Under the pieces are notes generated by a model. That model did no database searches and had not been told where the DNA came from. It worked only from the letters and a program-made list of their open reading frames with translations. From Xanthobacteraceae bacterium (GTDB lineage: Bacteria > Pseudomonadota > Alphaproteobacteria > Rhizobiales > Xanthobacteraceae): DNA of 64,000 nucleotides. Shown in pieces: positions 16,222 through 24,708 of the stretch. Made by a program: the position numbers and the translations under genes. The stretch is from contig CP075369.1 in assembly GCA_019454205.1 (NCBI GenBank), positions 2,744,001 to 2,808,000 of the forward strand, given 5' to 3'. Position 1 is the first letter of the stretch. Every line of letters starts with the position of its first letter.

Positions 16222-16257
16222 TTCAGGGGAGACGGGTGTCTCCCCTGAATTGTTTTT
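16222..16257 (+). terminator. rho-independent terminator after rpmA
   Basis: A 12-bp perfect stem (TTCAGGGGAGAC / GTCTCCCCTGAA) with loop GGGT, followed by TTGTTTTT. Lies between rpmA and the acetyltransferase gene. Confidence 0.92.
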
Positions 16258-16275
16258 GAAGACCGGAGATCCGTC

Positions 16276-16896
16276 ATGACGTTGCAGATGGAAGCGAGCA
16301 TCCCCCGCGAGAACAGAGGCGGCCTCATCATCGAGACCGCCCGCCTCGTATTGCGCGCGCCGTGCAAACGCGATCTCGACGGCATCGTGGAGCTTGCGAA
16401 CAATCCGCGCGTCGCGGAGATGACCGCGACGATTCCGCATCCATACACTCGCGAGGACGCCGAAAGCTGGCTGGAAAAGGTCAACAGCGGCCGCGGCCAC
16501 TCGATGGTGGTGTTCGCGAAGGAAGAAACGCGCGTGCTGGCCGGCGTCGCGGGCTTCGGCCATCGCGGCGAGGAGCACATTCCGGAGATCGGCTACTGGA
16601 TCGGCGAGCCGTTCTGGGGCCGCGGCTATGCGACCGAAGCCTCGCGCGCGCTGATCGACCATGCCTTCTCGGAAACCGACATCGACGCGCTGAACGCGGC
16701 TTGCCGGATTCAGAACGCGGCCTCGCGCCGCGTGATCGAGAAGTGCGGCTTCCAGTGGACCGGCACCGGCTTGAATCAGGTGAAGGCGCTGAACGCTTCC
16801 GTGCCGGTGGACCGCTTCGTGCTGGAGCGGCGGACATGGGAGAGCCTGCGCGCATGGGGCGCTTCCGCTTTGCCTACGTTTACCAAGGCGGGATAG
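16276..16896 (+). CDS. GNAT-family N-acetyltransferase (RimJ/RimL-like)
   Basis: A 206-residue acetyl-CoA-dependent acetyltransferase. It opens with the RimJ/RimL pattern IIETARLVLRAP(C)KRDLDGIVEL and has EIGYWIGEPFWGRGYATEASRALI, the acetyl-CoA-binding motif A with its WGRGYATE loop. It then has N(A)ASRRVIEKCGF, the motif-B hallmark of this subgroup. Targets in the family are N termini of ribosomal proteins or small molecules. The position between rpmA and obgE hints at a ribosome-related target but does not prove it. GGAG lies 7 nt before the ATG. The C-terminal 20 residues are atypical. Confidence 0.88.
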   Translation: MTLQMEASIPRENRGGLIIETARLVLRAPCKRDLDGIVELANNPRVAEMTATIPHPYTREDAESWLEKVNSGRGHSMVVFAKEETRVLAGVAGFGHRGEEHIPEIGYWIGEPFWGRGYATEASRALIDHAFSETDIDALNAACRIQNAASRRVIEKCGFQWTGTGLNQVKALNASVPVDRFVLERRTWESLRAWGASALPTFTKAG

Positions 16897-16956
16897 AGAA
16901 CTGATACCGCATCCCGTGTGCGCTACATGGGACGCGGTTTTACAGCGTGATGAGCG

Positions 16957-17994
16957 ATGAAATTTCTCGACGAAGCCAAGGTTTATGTCCGGTCCGGCAA
17001 TGGCGGGGCGGGGTCGGTCTCGTTCCGCCGCGAGAAATTCATCGAGTTCGGCGGACCCGACGGCGGTGACGGCGGCCGCGGCGGCGATGTCGTCATCGAA
17101 TGCGTGAGCGGCCTGAACACGCTGATCGACTACCGCTACCAGCAGCACTTCAAGGCCGGCACCGGCATCCACGGCATGGGCAAGAATCGCGCGGGCGGCC
17201 GCGGGAAAGATGCCGTGCTGAAAGTACCGAAAGGCACGGAAATTCTGGAAGAGGACGGCGAGACCGTCCTCGCTGACATGACCGAGATCGGCCAGCGCAT
17301 CGTATTGCTGGAAGGCGGCAACGGCGGTTTCGGCAACGCGCATTTCAAGTCGTCCACCAATCGCGCGCCGCGCCATGCCAATCCCGGACAGGAGGGACAG
17401 GAGCGCACCATCCGTCTTCGCCTGAAACTGATCGCCGACGCAGGCCTCGTCGGCTTGCCGAACGCGGGCAAGTCCACGTTTCTCGCGAGCGTCACCGCCG
17501 CGAAGCCGAAAGTCGCGGACTATCCCTTCACGACGCTGCACCCGCAGCTCGGCATCGTGCGCGCGGACAACCGCGAGCTGGTGCTGGCCGACATTCCCGG
17601 CCTGATCGAGGGCGCGCATGAAGGCGCGGGCCTTGGCGACCGCTTCCTCGGCCACATCGAACGCTGCGCAGCGCTGCTGCATCTCGTCGATGCAACGCAG
17701 GAGGATGTCGCGGAAGCCTATCGCACCGTGCGCCACGAACTCGAAGCCTATGGTGGCGGCCTCGTGGACAAGCCGGAAATCGTCGCGCTCTCGAAAATCG
17801 ACGCGCTAACGCCGAAGAAAATCGAATCGCAGATGAAGAAGCTGCAGAAGGTGACGAAGAAAAAACCGCTCGCCCTCTCCGCCCAATCGAAGAAGGGCGT
17901 GCCGGAAGCGCTGCGCGCACTGTTCAAGCTCGCCGCGAAACGTAAGCAGGCGGAAGAAGAAGTAACCGAAAAGAGAACCGCATGGCGTCCGTAA
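16957..17994 (+). CDS. obgE: GTPase ObgE/CgtA
   Basis: Essential GTPase of 50S ribosome assembly and the stringent response. Residues 1-158 form the glycine-rich Obg fold (GNGGAGSVSFRREK, GGDGGRGGDVV, GGNGGFGNAHFKSSTNRAPRHA). The G domain follows, with the P-loop GLPNAGKST near 166-174, G2 DYPFTTL, G3 DIPGL and G4 SKID. At 345 residues it has only a short basic C-terminal tail. Overlaps proB by 13 bp if the first proB start is used. Confidence 0.97.
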   Translation: MKFLDEAKVYVRSGNGGAGSVSFRREKFIEFGGPDGGDGGRGGDVVIECVSGLNTLIDYRYQQHFKAGTGIHGMGKNRAGGRGKDAVLKVPKGTEILEEDGETVLADMTEIGQRIVLLEGGNGGFGNAHFKSSTNRAPRHANPGQEGQERTIRLRLKLIADAGLVGLPNAGKSTFLASVTAAKPKVADYPFTTLHPQLGIVRADNRELVLADIPGLIEGAHEGAGLGDRFLGHIERCAALLHLVDATQEDVAEAYRTVRHELEAYGGGLVDKPEIVALSKIDALTPKKIESQMKKLQKVTKKKPLALSAQSKKGVPEALRALFKLAAKRKQAEEEVTEKRTAWRP

Positions 17995-19127
17995 GCATGG
18001 CTTCTGTCACGCCCGATCTCGCGGGATTTCGCTGCATCGTGGTCAAGGTCGGTTCGTCGCTGCTAGTCGATTCCGCGCGCGGTGAACTGAAAAGCGAATG
18101 GCTGAACGCGCTCGCGGAAGATCTCGCCGAGCGCGCGAAAGGCGGCGCGCAGATTGTCGTGGTTTCCTCCGGCGCGATCGCGCTCGGCCGCACCGTGCTG
18201 AAGCTGCCCAAAGGCGCGCTGAAACTGGAAGAGAGCCAGGCGTCCGCCGCGGTCGGCCAGATCGCGCTGGCGCGCGCATGGGCGGAAGCGCTCGGCAAGG
18301 TCGGCCTCATTGCGGGGCAAGTGCTGCTCACGCTGAAAGACACCGAGGAGCGCCGCAACTACCTCAACGCGCGCGCGACCATCGGCAAGCTCCTCGAAAT
18401 CGGCGCGGTGCCGGTGATCAACGAGAACGACACCGTCGCGACCAGCGAAATCCGCTACGGCGACAACGACCGCCTTGCCGCGCGCGTGGCGTCCATGATC
18501 GGCGCGGACCTGCTGGTCCTGCTCTCGGACATCGACGGCTTCTACAGCGCGCCGCCCGGCGCGAACAAGGATGCGAAACTCATCCCCGTCATTCCGCGCA
18601 TCACCGCCGAGATCGAAGGCATGGCCGGCGCGGCCGGCTCCGAGCTTTCGCGCGGTGGTATGGTGACGAAAGTGGAAGCCGCGAAGATCGCGACCCTCGC
18701 GGGCGCGCACATGATCATCGCATCGGGCCGGAAGCTGCATCCCATTCGCGCCATCGCGGCGAGAGAAGCCTGCACGTGGTTCCTTACCCCCGCTAATCCG
18801 GTGACGGCGCGCAAGAAATGGATCGTCGGCAATCTGGAACCGAGAGGCATCATTCATGTCGATGCCGGCGCGGTCGCCGCACTCCGCAAGGGAAAGAGCC
18901 TGCTGCCCGCGGGCGTGGTAAAAGTTTCCGGCGAGTTCGCGCGCGGTGACGCCGTGCTGGTGCGCGGTCCTGACGGCGAGGAAATCGCGCGCGGGCTGAT
19001 CGCCTACGACTCGGAAGACGCGGCGAAGATCGTGAAGAAGTCCACGAACGAGATCGTGCTTATTCTCGGCTACGAAGGCCGCGCCGCCATGATCCATCGC
19101 GACGATCTCGCGATGGCGGGAGAGTGA
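17982..19127 (+). CDS. proB: glutamate 5-kinase (with PUA domain)
   Basis: First enzyme of proline synthesis: phosphorylates glutamate. Amino-acid-kinase domain from about residue 15: IVVKVGSSLLV, VVSSGAIALG, and the NENDTVATSEIRYGDNDRLAARVA loop. A C-terminal PUA domain follows (VDAGAVAALRKGKSLLPAGV). Total 381 residues, normal length. The start at 17982 overlaps the obgE end. The alternative ATG at 17997 would trim five residues. AGAGAACCGC precedes the first ATG. Proline inhibits this family. proA follows after 1 nt. Confidence 0.95.
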   Translation: MASVSMASVTPDLAGFRCIVVKVGSSLLVDSARGELKSEWLNALAEDLAERAKGGAQIVVVSSGAIALGRTVLKLPKGALKLEESQASAAVGQIALARAWAEALGKVGLIAGQVLLTLKDTEERRNYLNARATIGKLLEIGAVPVINENDTVATSEIRYGDNDRLAARVASMIGADLLVLLSDIDGFYSAPPGANKDAKLIPVIPRITAEIEGMAGAAGSELSRGGMVTKVEAAKIATLAGAHMIIASGRKLHPIRAIAAREACTWFLTPANPVTARKKWIVGNLEPRGIIHVDAGAVAALRKGKSLLPAGVVKVSGEFARGDAVLVRGPDGEEIARGLIAYDSEDAAKIVKKSTNEIVLILGYEGRAAMIHRDDLAMAGE

Positions 19128-19128
19128 G

Positions 19129-20406
19129 ATGAACGTCCGCGAAACCGGCGACGTGACGGTGCTGATGCGCGACATCGGCGTTCGTGCGCGCAAGGCCGCG
19201 CGCGTGCTCGGCCTTGCCGAATCCGCGCGCAAGACCGATGCGCTGGAAGCCGCGGCGAAGGCCATCCGCGCGAACAAGGATAAAATCCTCGCGGCCAATG
19301 CCAAGGACATCGAGGCCGCGAAAAGCCAGAACATCTCCGCGGCATTCCTCGACCGCCTCACGCTGACCGGAAAATCCGTCGATGCGATTGCCGCGGGCGT
19401 CGAGCAGGTCGCGCTGCTGCCCGATCCTGTCGGCGAAGTCATCGCCGACTGGCAGCAGCCGAACGGCTTGATCTTCCAGCGCGTGCGCACGCCGCTCGGC
19501 GTCGTCGCCGTGATCTACGAAAGCCGCCCGAACGTCACGGCGGACGCCGGTTCGCTTTGCCTGAAAGCGGGCAACGCGGTGATTCTGCGCGGCGGCTCCG
19601 ACAGCTTCCATTCCAGCCGCGCGATCCATGAATGTCTCGTCGCGGGCCTGAAGGAAGCGGGCCTGCCCGAAGACGCAATCCAGCTTGTGCCGACCACCGA
19701 CCGCGCCGCCGTCGGCGAAATCCTCTCCGGCCTCGACGGCAACATCGACGTCGTGGTGCCGCGCGGCGGCAAAAGCCTGGTCGCGCGCGTGCAGAAGGAA
19801 GCGCGCGTACCCGTGTTCGCGCACCTCGAAGGCGTATGCCACGTTTACGTGCACGCGCCCGCCGATCTCGAAATGGCGAAAGGCATCGTCTTCAACGCTA
19901 AGATGCGCCGCACCGGCGTCTGCGGTTCCGCCGAAACGTTGCTGGTCGATAAAAAGGCCGCGGCCACGCACCTGAAGCCGCTGGTCGAAATGCTGCTCGG
20001 GGCCGGCTGCGAAGTGCGCGGCGACGAAGCGACCCGCGCCGCCGATCCGCGCGTGAAGGCGGCGAGCGAGGAAGACTGGCCGAAGGAATATCTCGACGCG
20101 ATCATCGCGGTGAAGGTCGTCGACGGCTTGCAGGCCGCGATGGATCACATCGCGAAATACGGCTCGCAGCACACCGACGCCATCGTGACCGACGATCCTT
20201 CGGAAGCGGAAGTTTTTCTCCGCGAAGTCGATTCCGCCATCGTGCTGCATAACGCCTCCACGCAGTTCGCGGATGGCGGCGAGTTCGGCTTCGGCGCGGA
20301 AATCGGCATCGCCACCGGGCGCATGCACGCGCGCGGCCCGGTCGGCGTCGAGCAACTCACCTCGTTCAAGTATCGCGTCCACGGCAACGGCCAGACCCGC
20401 CCTTGA
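19129..20406 (+). CDS. proA: gamma-glutamyl phosphate reductase
   Basis: Second proline-pathway enzyme: reduces glutamyl-5-phosphate with NADPH to the semialdehyde. The aldehyde-dehydrogenase fold is evident from GVVAVIYESRPNVTADA, LCLKAGNAVILRGG and RRTGVCGSAETLL, with the Cys of GVCGS as the catalytic nucleophile. It ends FGFGAEIGIATGRMHARGPVGVEQLTSFKY, a family signature. Length 425, normal. One base separates it from proB. Confidence 0.97.
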   Translation: MNVRETGDVTVLMRDIGVRARKAARVLGLAESARKTDALEAAAKAIRANKDKILAANAKDIEAAKSQNISAAFLDRLTLTGKSVDAIAAGVEQVALLPDPVGEVIADWQQPNGLIFQRVRTPLGVVAVIYESRPNVTADAGSLCLKAGNAVILRGGSDSFHSSRAIHECLVAGLKEAGLPEDAIQLVPTTDRAAVGEILSGLDGNIDVVVPRGGKSLVARVQKEARVPVFAHLEGVCHVYVHAPADLEMAKGIVFNAKMRRTGVCGSAETLLVDKKAAATHLKPLVEMLLGAGCEVRGDEATRAADPRVKAASEEDWPKEYLDAIIAVKVVDGLQAAMDHIAKYGSQHTDAIVTDDPSEAEVFLREVDSAIVLHNASTQFADGGEFGFGAEIGIATGRMHARGPVGVEQLTSFKYRVHGNGQTRP

Positions 20407-21008
20407 ATTTCCGCGCGCCCATCGCTTCGCCCGGAATGCGGATCGGCCTGCTCGGCGGCAGTTTCAATCCCGCGCATGAAGCGCACCGCGCGCTCAGTTT
20501 ACTCGCATGGAAACGCCTTGGCCTCGACCGCGTGTGGTGGCTGGTCTCGCCCGGCAATCCGCTGAAGGAGAACGCCGCGTTGCCGCCGGTCGAGCAGCGC
20601 ATCGAACAGGCGCGCGCGGTCGCGGCTTCTCCCTATATCGATGTATGCGCACCGGAAGTCGCCTACCGGACTCGCTACACCTTCGACACCTTGAAACGTC
20701 TCGCCGCGGAACATCCGCGCGTGCGCTTCGTCTGGCTGATGGGCGCGGACAACCTCGCGCAGTTCCACCGCTGGAAGCGCTGGCAGGAAATTGCGCGCAT
20801 GATGCCCTTCGCCGTGATCGAGCGGCCCGGCGACGAGGACGCACCGCTTTCCTCGAAAGCCTCACATGCGCTCGCCCGCTACCGCATGGACGAAAGCGAT
20901 GCGGCTCTCTTGATGTCCATGCAGCCGCCTGCGTGGATTTATCTGCACGGCTTGAAATCGCCGCTCTCTTCCACCAGCTTACGCATGAAGGGAACACGGC
21001 AGGGTTAG
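20403..21008 (+). CDS. nadD: nicotinate-nucleotide adenylyltransferase
   Basis: Makes nicotinic acid adenine dinucleotide from NaMN and ATP in NAD synthesis. Has RIGLLGGSFNPAHEAHRAL (the nucleotide-binding GGSFNPxHxxH), WWLVSPGNPLK, VRFVWLMGADNLAQF and the closing SSTSLRMKGTRQG, equivalent to the ISST(x)IR motif. The start is uncertain: TTG at 20403 overlaps the proA stop (TTGA), while the first ATG at 20436 falls exactly where homologous proteins usually begin (MRIGLLGG). Neither has a good ribosome site. Part of the obgE-proBA-nadD-rsfS-rlmH run. Confidence 0.93.
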   Translation: MNFRAPIASPGMRIGLLGGSFNPAHEAHRALSLLAWKRLGLDRVWWLVSPGNPLKENAALPPVEQRIEQARAVAASPYIDVCAPEVAYRTRYTFDTLKRLAAEHPRVRFVWLMGADNLAQFHRWKRWQEIARMMPFAVIERPGDEDAPLSSKASHALARYRMDESDAALLMSMQPPAWIYLHGLKSPLSSTSLRMKGTRQG

Positions 21009-21072
21009 TAATTGAACGGTAACAGGAGAGGCGTATGCTTTCCCTCAGTACCGATTCGCTACCCGAGGCCTG

Positions 21073-21495
21073 ATGGAAGGAATCGATAGCCTGGCAACCA
21101 AGGTACGCAGCGTAACGGCACGAAAGGCCGCGAAGCCCAAAGTTGTGGCGCGCACAGAACAGCCCGCCCTTCTTCCCACTATCCTGCAACAGCTTGAGGA
21201 CGACAAGGCCGAGGACACGGTTTCGATCGATGTCCGCGGGCGAACGTCCATCGCCGACGATCTGGTCGTCACCACCGGACGCTCGAACCGTCATGTTGCC
21301 GCGATTGCCGATCACCTGACCGAAACGCTCGGCAAGCACGGCATAAAAACGCGCGTGCAGGGCCTGCCCGCCGCCGACTGGGTACTGATCGACGCCGGCG
21401 ACGTGATCGTGCACATCTTCCGCCCCGAAGTGCGCGAGTTCTACAATTTAGAGAAGATGTGGTCGGTGCGCTCCCGCGCCACCGCCAAGGCGTAA
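21073..21495 (+). CDS. rsfS: ribosome silencing factor RsfS
   Basis: Binds ribosomal protein L14 and blocks subunit joining in starvation. The conserved core begins with the LQQLEDDKAEDTVSIDVRGRTSIADDLVVTTGRSNRHVAAIAD region (residues about 37-79) and ends with ADWVLIDAGDVIVHIFRPEVREFYNLEKMW, the family hallmark. A 35-residue basic, poorly conserved N-terminal extension precedes it, so the real start could be further in. Follows nadD as in most proteobacteria. Confidence 0.95.
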   Translation: MEGIDSLATKVRSVTARKAAKPKVVARTEQPALLPTILQQLEDDKAEDTVSIDVRGRTSIADDLVVTTGRSNRHVAAIADHLTETLGKHGIKTRVQGLPAADWVLIDAGDVIVHIFRPEVREFYNLEKMWSVRSRATAKA

Positions 21496-21507
21496 AGCGC
21501 GCACGCG

Positions 21508-21993
21508 ATGCGGCTGCTGATCGCTGCCGTCGGCCGCCTGAAGGCGGGACCGGAGCGCGAATTGCTTGCGCGCTATGTCGAGCGCACCAACGCAACCGGA
21601 AAAGCACTCTCGCTCGCGCCGCTGGAAATCGCCGAGATTCCGGAAAGCCCGGCGCAAACCGCGATGAAGCGAAAATCCGACGAGGCGAAAGCGCTGCTCG
21701 CGGCCTTGCCTGCGAAAGCGAAAATCATCGCGCTCGACGAGCGCGGGAAAAGCATTTCCAGCGAGGATTTCGCGAAGAAGCTGGCGCGGCTGCGCGACGA
21801 CGGCGCGGGTAGCGTCGCCTTCCTGCTCGGCGGCGCCGACGGCCTCGACGATACCGTCCGGAAAAAAGCCGATCTCACCGTCGCTTACGGCGCCGCCACG
21901 TTTCCGCACCAGATCGTCCGTATCCTGCTGGCCGAGCAGATTTACCGGGCCGTCACGATTCTTTCGGGACACCCCTATCACCGCGGCGACTGA
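21508..21993 (+). CDS. rlmH: 23S rRNA (pseudouridine-1915 N3)-methyltransferase
   Basis: SPOUT-class methyltransferase that methylates pseudouridine 1915 in helix 69. Starts MRLLIAAVGRLKAGPERELL, has IALDERGKSISSEDFA and the trefoil-knot motif FLLGGADGLDD. It ends with the hallmark ILLAEQIYRAVTILSGHPYHRGD. The length of 161 is normal. The gene downstream starts within its stop codon (TGATG). Confidence 0.97.
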   Translation: MRLLIAAVGRLKAGPERELLARYVERTNATGKALSLAPLEIAEIPESPAQTAMKRKSDEAKALLAALPAKAKIIALDERGKSISSEDFAKKLARLRDDGAGSVAFLLGGADGLDDTVRKKADLTVAYGAATFPHQIVRILLAEQIYRAVTILSGHPYHRGD

Positions 21994-23288
21994 TGCTTCC
22001 CGGCAATGCGGCAAGGAAAGTAGTAGCGCTTACGATCTCCGTTCTCGCCGCCGCGCTCGCCGGCGGCGCGATTTCGCTTGCGCAGCAGACCCCGCAGTCC
22101 GCGAAGGAAATCGAGAAGCTCGAACGCGAGCGCGAACTCGAAATCCTCAAAGACGACCTCAAGCGCGCGGAAGCCATCAACGCGAAACTGAAAACCGAGG
22201 CGGAAGCGCTGCGCGGCGACCGCGTCCGGCTTTCGCAGGCATTGACGAATACCGTCGCGCGCATTCGTGAAATCGAAACGCGCCTTGCAGCCATCGAACG
22301 AGAGCTGGCACCGCTCCTGAAACGCGAAGCGCAGCTATCCGCCTCCCTGCAAACGCAAAGCACGGCGCTGGAGGCGGCGCTCGGCGCGTTGCTGCGCATG
22401 AACCGCCAGCAATCGGTCGCGCTTCTTTTGCATCCGGGCGATGCAGTCGCGTCTGCGCGCGCAGCGTTGCTGCTTGGCGAAGCCGCACCCGTTCTCCGCG
22501 AACAGGCGAGCGAACTAACCGCGCAGCTTGCCGAACTTTCCGCTACCCGAACGAAGATAGACGCCGAGCGCAGCACACTCACCGCATCCCGCGCCGAACT
22601 CGATCTGGAGCGTCGCCGCCTCGCCGCGCTGGTCGCCGAACGCCAGCGCGCGATCAACGCGAACGACGCCAAGCTCCGCGAACAGAAAAATCGCGCGCTC
22701 GCCCTGAGCCAGCAGGCCGGCAACGTGCAGGATCTGGTTGCGCGCATGGAGCGCGAAATCGAAGCCTCCACCAAGGCAGCCAGCGCGAACCGGGAGACGG
22801 CCATCGACCCCACGCTCGCCGACCCCACCCGGCAGGACCCGGCGATCCCCTTCGCAAAAACGCGGGGCAAATTATCGTTACCGGTCCGGGGCAGAATTTT
22901 ACGAGAAAATCCTTCCGGCACCGATCCGAAGCCGCAATCGGCCGGTATTTCCATCGAAACCAGCGCCGGAAGCGACGTAATTGCCCCCGCCGACGGCCGG
23001 GTCGTGTTTGCCGGACCTTTCCGTGGCTACGGCAATCTCTTGATCCTCAACGTAGGCGGCGGGTATCATGTCTTATTGGCGGGGGTGGGAAATTTCACTG
23101 TGGAACTTGGGCAATTCGTCCGCTCGGGCGAACCCGTGGCAGTGATGGGACCAGGACCTGAAGCAGCCTCCCGCAAGGAGGCCAAGACCCCAAAATCGAT
23201 TCTCTATGTCGAATTTCGCAAGGACGGCGAATCGATTGATTCCGGCCCGTGGTGGCTGGCAACCGACAACCAGAAGGCTCGCGGATGA
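21993..23288 (+). CDS. EnvC-type murein hydrolase activator with degenerate LytM domain
   Basis: Periplasmic activator of amidases that split septal peptidoglycan. An N-terminal hydrophobic segment (residues about 9-30) is followed by a long coiled coil rich in Glu, Arg, Leu and Ala (about 34-275) and a C-terminal LytM/peptidase-M23 fold (about 310-425). The catalytic metal ligands are missing: GISIET stands where HxGxD is expected, YHVLLAG where the second His pair begins, and LYVEFR in place of HxE/HxH. That is the pattern of EnvC, which activates rather than cuts. Overlaps rlmH by one base. ctpA starts in its stop. Confidence 0.87.
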   Translation: MLPGNAARKVVALTISVLAAALAGGAISLAQQTPQSAKEIEKLERERELEILKDDLKRAEAINAKLKTEAEALRGDRVRLSQALTNTVARIREIETRLAAIERELAPLLKREAQLSASLQTQSTALEAALGALLRMNRQQSVALLLHPGDAVASARAALLLGEAAPVLREQASELTAQLAELSATRTKIDAERSTLTASRAELDLERRRLAALVAERQRAINANDAKLREQKNRALALSQQAGNVQDLVARMEREIEASTKAASANRETAIDPTLADPTRQDPAIPFAKTRGKLSLPVRGRILRENPSGTDPKPQSAGISIETSAGSDVIAPADGRVVFAGPFRGYGNLLILNVGGGYHVLLAGVGNFTVELGQFVRSGEPVAVMGPGPEAASRKEAKTPKSILYVEFRKDGESIDSGPWWLATDNQKARG

Positions 23289-24604
23289 TGCGTAAACTTT
23301 CGTTGTTTCTGATTGGCGCCGTAACCGGCGCCTTGCTTGCAGCCGTGGCCGCCCAGCCGCAGCTGTTCTCGGGCGCGCGCGCCGCGACGTCCGACACATA
23401 CCGCCAGCTCAATCTGTTCGGCGATATTTTCGAGCATGTCCGCGCGCAGTACGTCGAGAAGGTCGACGACGCCAAGCTGATCGAGGCGGCCATCAACGGC
23501 ATGCTCTCGTCGCTCGACCCGCACTCCGCCTTCCTCGACATCAAGAATTTCCGCGATATGCAGACGCAGACCCGCGGCGAGTTCGGCGGCCTCGGCATCG
23601 AGGTCACGATGGAAGACGGCCTCGTGAAGGTGGTCTCCCCCATCGACAACACGCCCGCCGCGCGCGGCGGCGTGCAGCCGAACGACCTGATCACGCATCT
23701 CGACGGCGAACCAGTGAAGGGCCTTTCGCTCGAACAGGCGGTCGAGAAGATGCGCGGGCCGGTGAATACTCCGATCACCATCCGCATCCAGCGCAAGGGT
23801 GTCGAGAAGCCCGTCGAAATCAAGCTGGTGCGCGAAGTCATCTCGATCCGCAACGTACGCTTCAAGATCGAGGATGACGTCGGCTACATCCGCCTCGTCA
23901 GCTTCCAGGGCGAACGCACCATCACGCAGCTTCTCGAAGCGGTGAAGGAGATCAAGGAAAAGATCCCGAACGACAAGCTCAAGGGCTACATCCTCGATCT
24001 GCGCAACAACGGCGGCGGCCTGCTCGACCAGGCAATCGCGGTTTCGGACGCCTTCCTAGAACGCGGCGAGATCGTCTCGACCCGCGGCCGCACCGACGGC
24101 GCGCAGCGTCACAACGCGCGTCCCGGCGACGTGATCAACGGCAAGCCGCTGATCGTGCTGACCAACGGCGGCTCGGCTTCGGCTTCCGAAATCGTGGCCG
24201 GCGCGTTGCAGGACCACAAGCGCGCGACGTTGCTCGGCTCGCGCACCTTCGGCAAAGGCTCGGTGCAGACCGTGATCCCGATCGGCAACTTCGGTGCGCT
24301 GAAGCTGACCACGGCCCGCTACTACACGCCCTCCGGCAAATCGATTCAGGCGAAAGGCATTACGCCCGACATCGAGCTGGTGCAGGACCTGCCGGATGAG
24401 CTGAAAGGCAAGTTCGAGCCGAAGGGCGAGGCTTCGCTCAAGGGCCACCTGAAGACCCAGGAAGGCGAGGAACAGGCGGGTTCTCCGGCCTACATCCCGC
24501 CGGATCCGAAGGACGACAAGCAGCTGAACCTCGCGCTCGATCTCCTGCGCGGTATTCAGAAGCATTCGGCCTTCCCGCCGAACCCGAAGGCGGTCCCGAA
24601 CTAA
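23285..24604 (+). CDS. ctpA: C-terminal processing protease CtpA (S41 family)
   Basis: A 439-residue periplasmic serine protease. It has a signal/anchor at residues 5-25, a PDZ domain at about 95-170 (GGLGIEVTMEDGLVKVVSPIDNTPAARGGVQPNDLI), and the S41 core with LRNNGGGLLDQAI and GGSASASEIVAGAL. The catalytic Ser is S299 and the general-base Lys is K324 in RTFGKGSV, 25 residues on as in known Ctp proteases. Two adjacent ATGs (23285, 23288) overlap the stop of the EnvC-like gene, so the two are probably coupled, consistent with both acting on cell-wall remodelling. Confidence 0.95.
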   Translation: MMRKLSLFLIGAVTGALLAAVAAQPQLFSGARAATSDTYRQLNLFGDIFEHVRAQYVEKVDDAKLIEAAINGMLSSLDPHSAFLDIKNFRDMQTQTRGEFGGLGIEVTMEDGLVKVVSPIDNTPAARGGVQPNDLITHLDGEPVKGLSLEQAVEKMRGPVNTPITIRIQRKGVEKPVEIKLVREVISIRNVRFKIEDDVGYIRLVSFQGERTITQLLEAVKEIKEKIPNDKLKGYILDLRNNGGGLLDQAIAVSDAFLERGEIVSTRGRTDGAQRHNARPGDVINGKPLIVLTNGGSASASEIVAGALQDHKRATLLGSRTFGKGSVQTVIPIGNFGALKLTTARYYTPSGKSIQAKGITPDIELVQDLPDELKGKFEPKGEASLKGHLKTQEGEEQAGSPAYIPPDPKDDKQLNLALDLLRGIQKHSAFPPNPKAVPN

Positions 24605-24629
24605 GCCTTCGCAAACGAAGATAAAATCG

Positions 24630-24659
24630 AAAGCCCCGCCGCATCCCGGCGGGGCTTTT
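24630..24659 (+). terminator. rho-independent terminator after ctpA
   Basis: Stem AAGCCCCGCCG / CGGCGGGGCTT (11 pairs) with a short loop, flanked by A-run and TTTT. Located 26 nt after the ctpA stop. Confidence 0.92.
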
Positions 24660-24708
24660 GCTTTGGCGTGATAAACTGCCGCTTGATTCGGAAACGAAGG
24701 AGATCGCT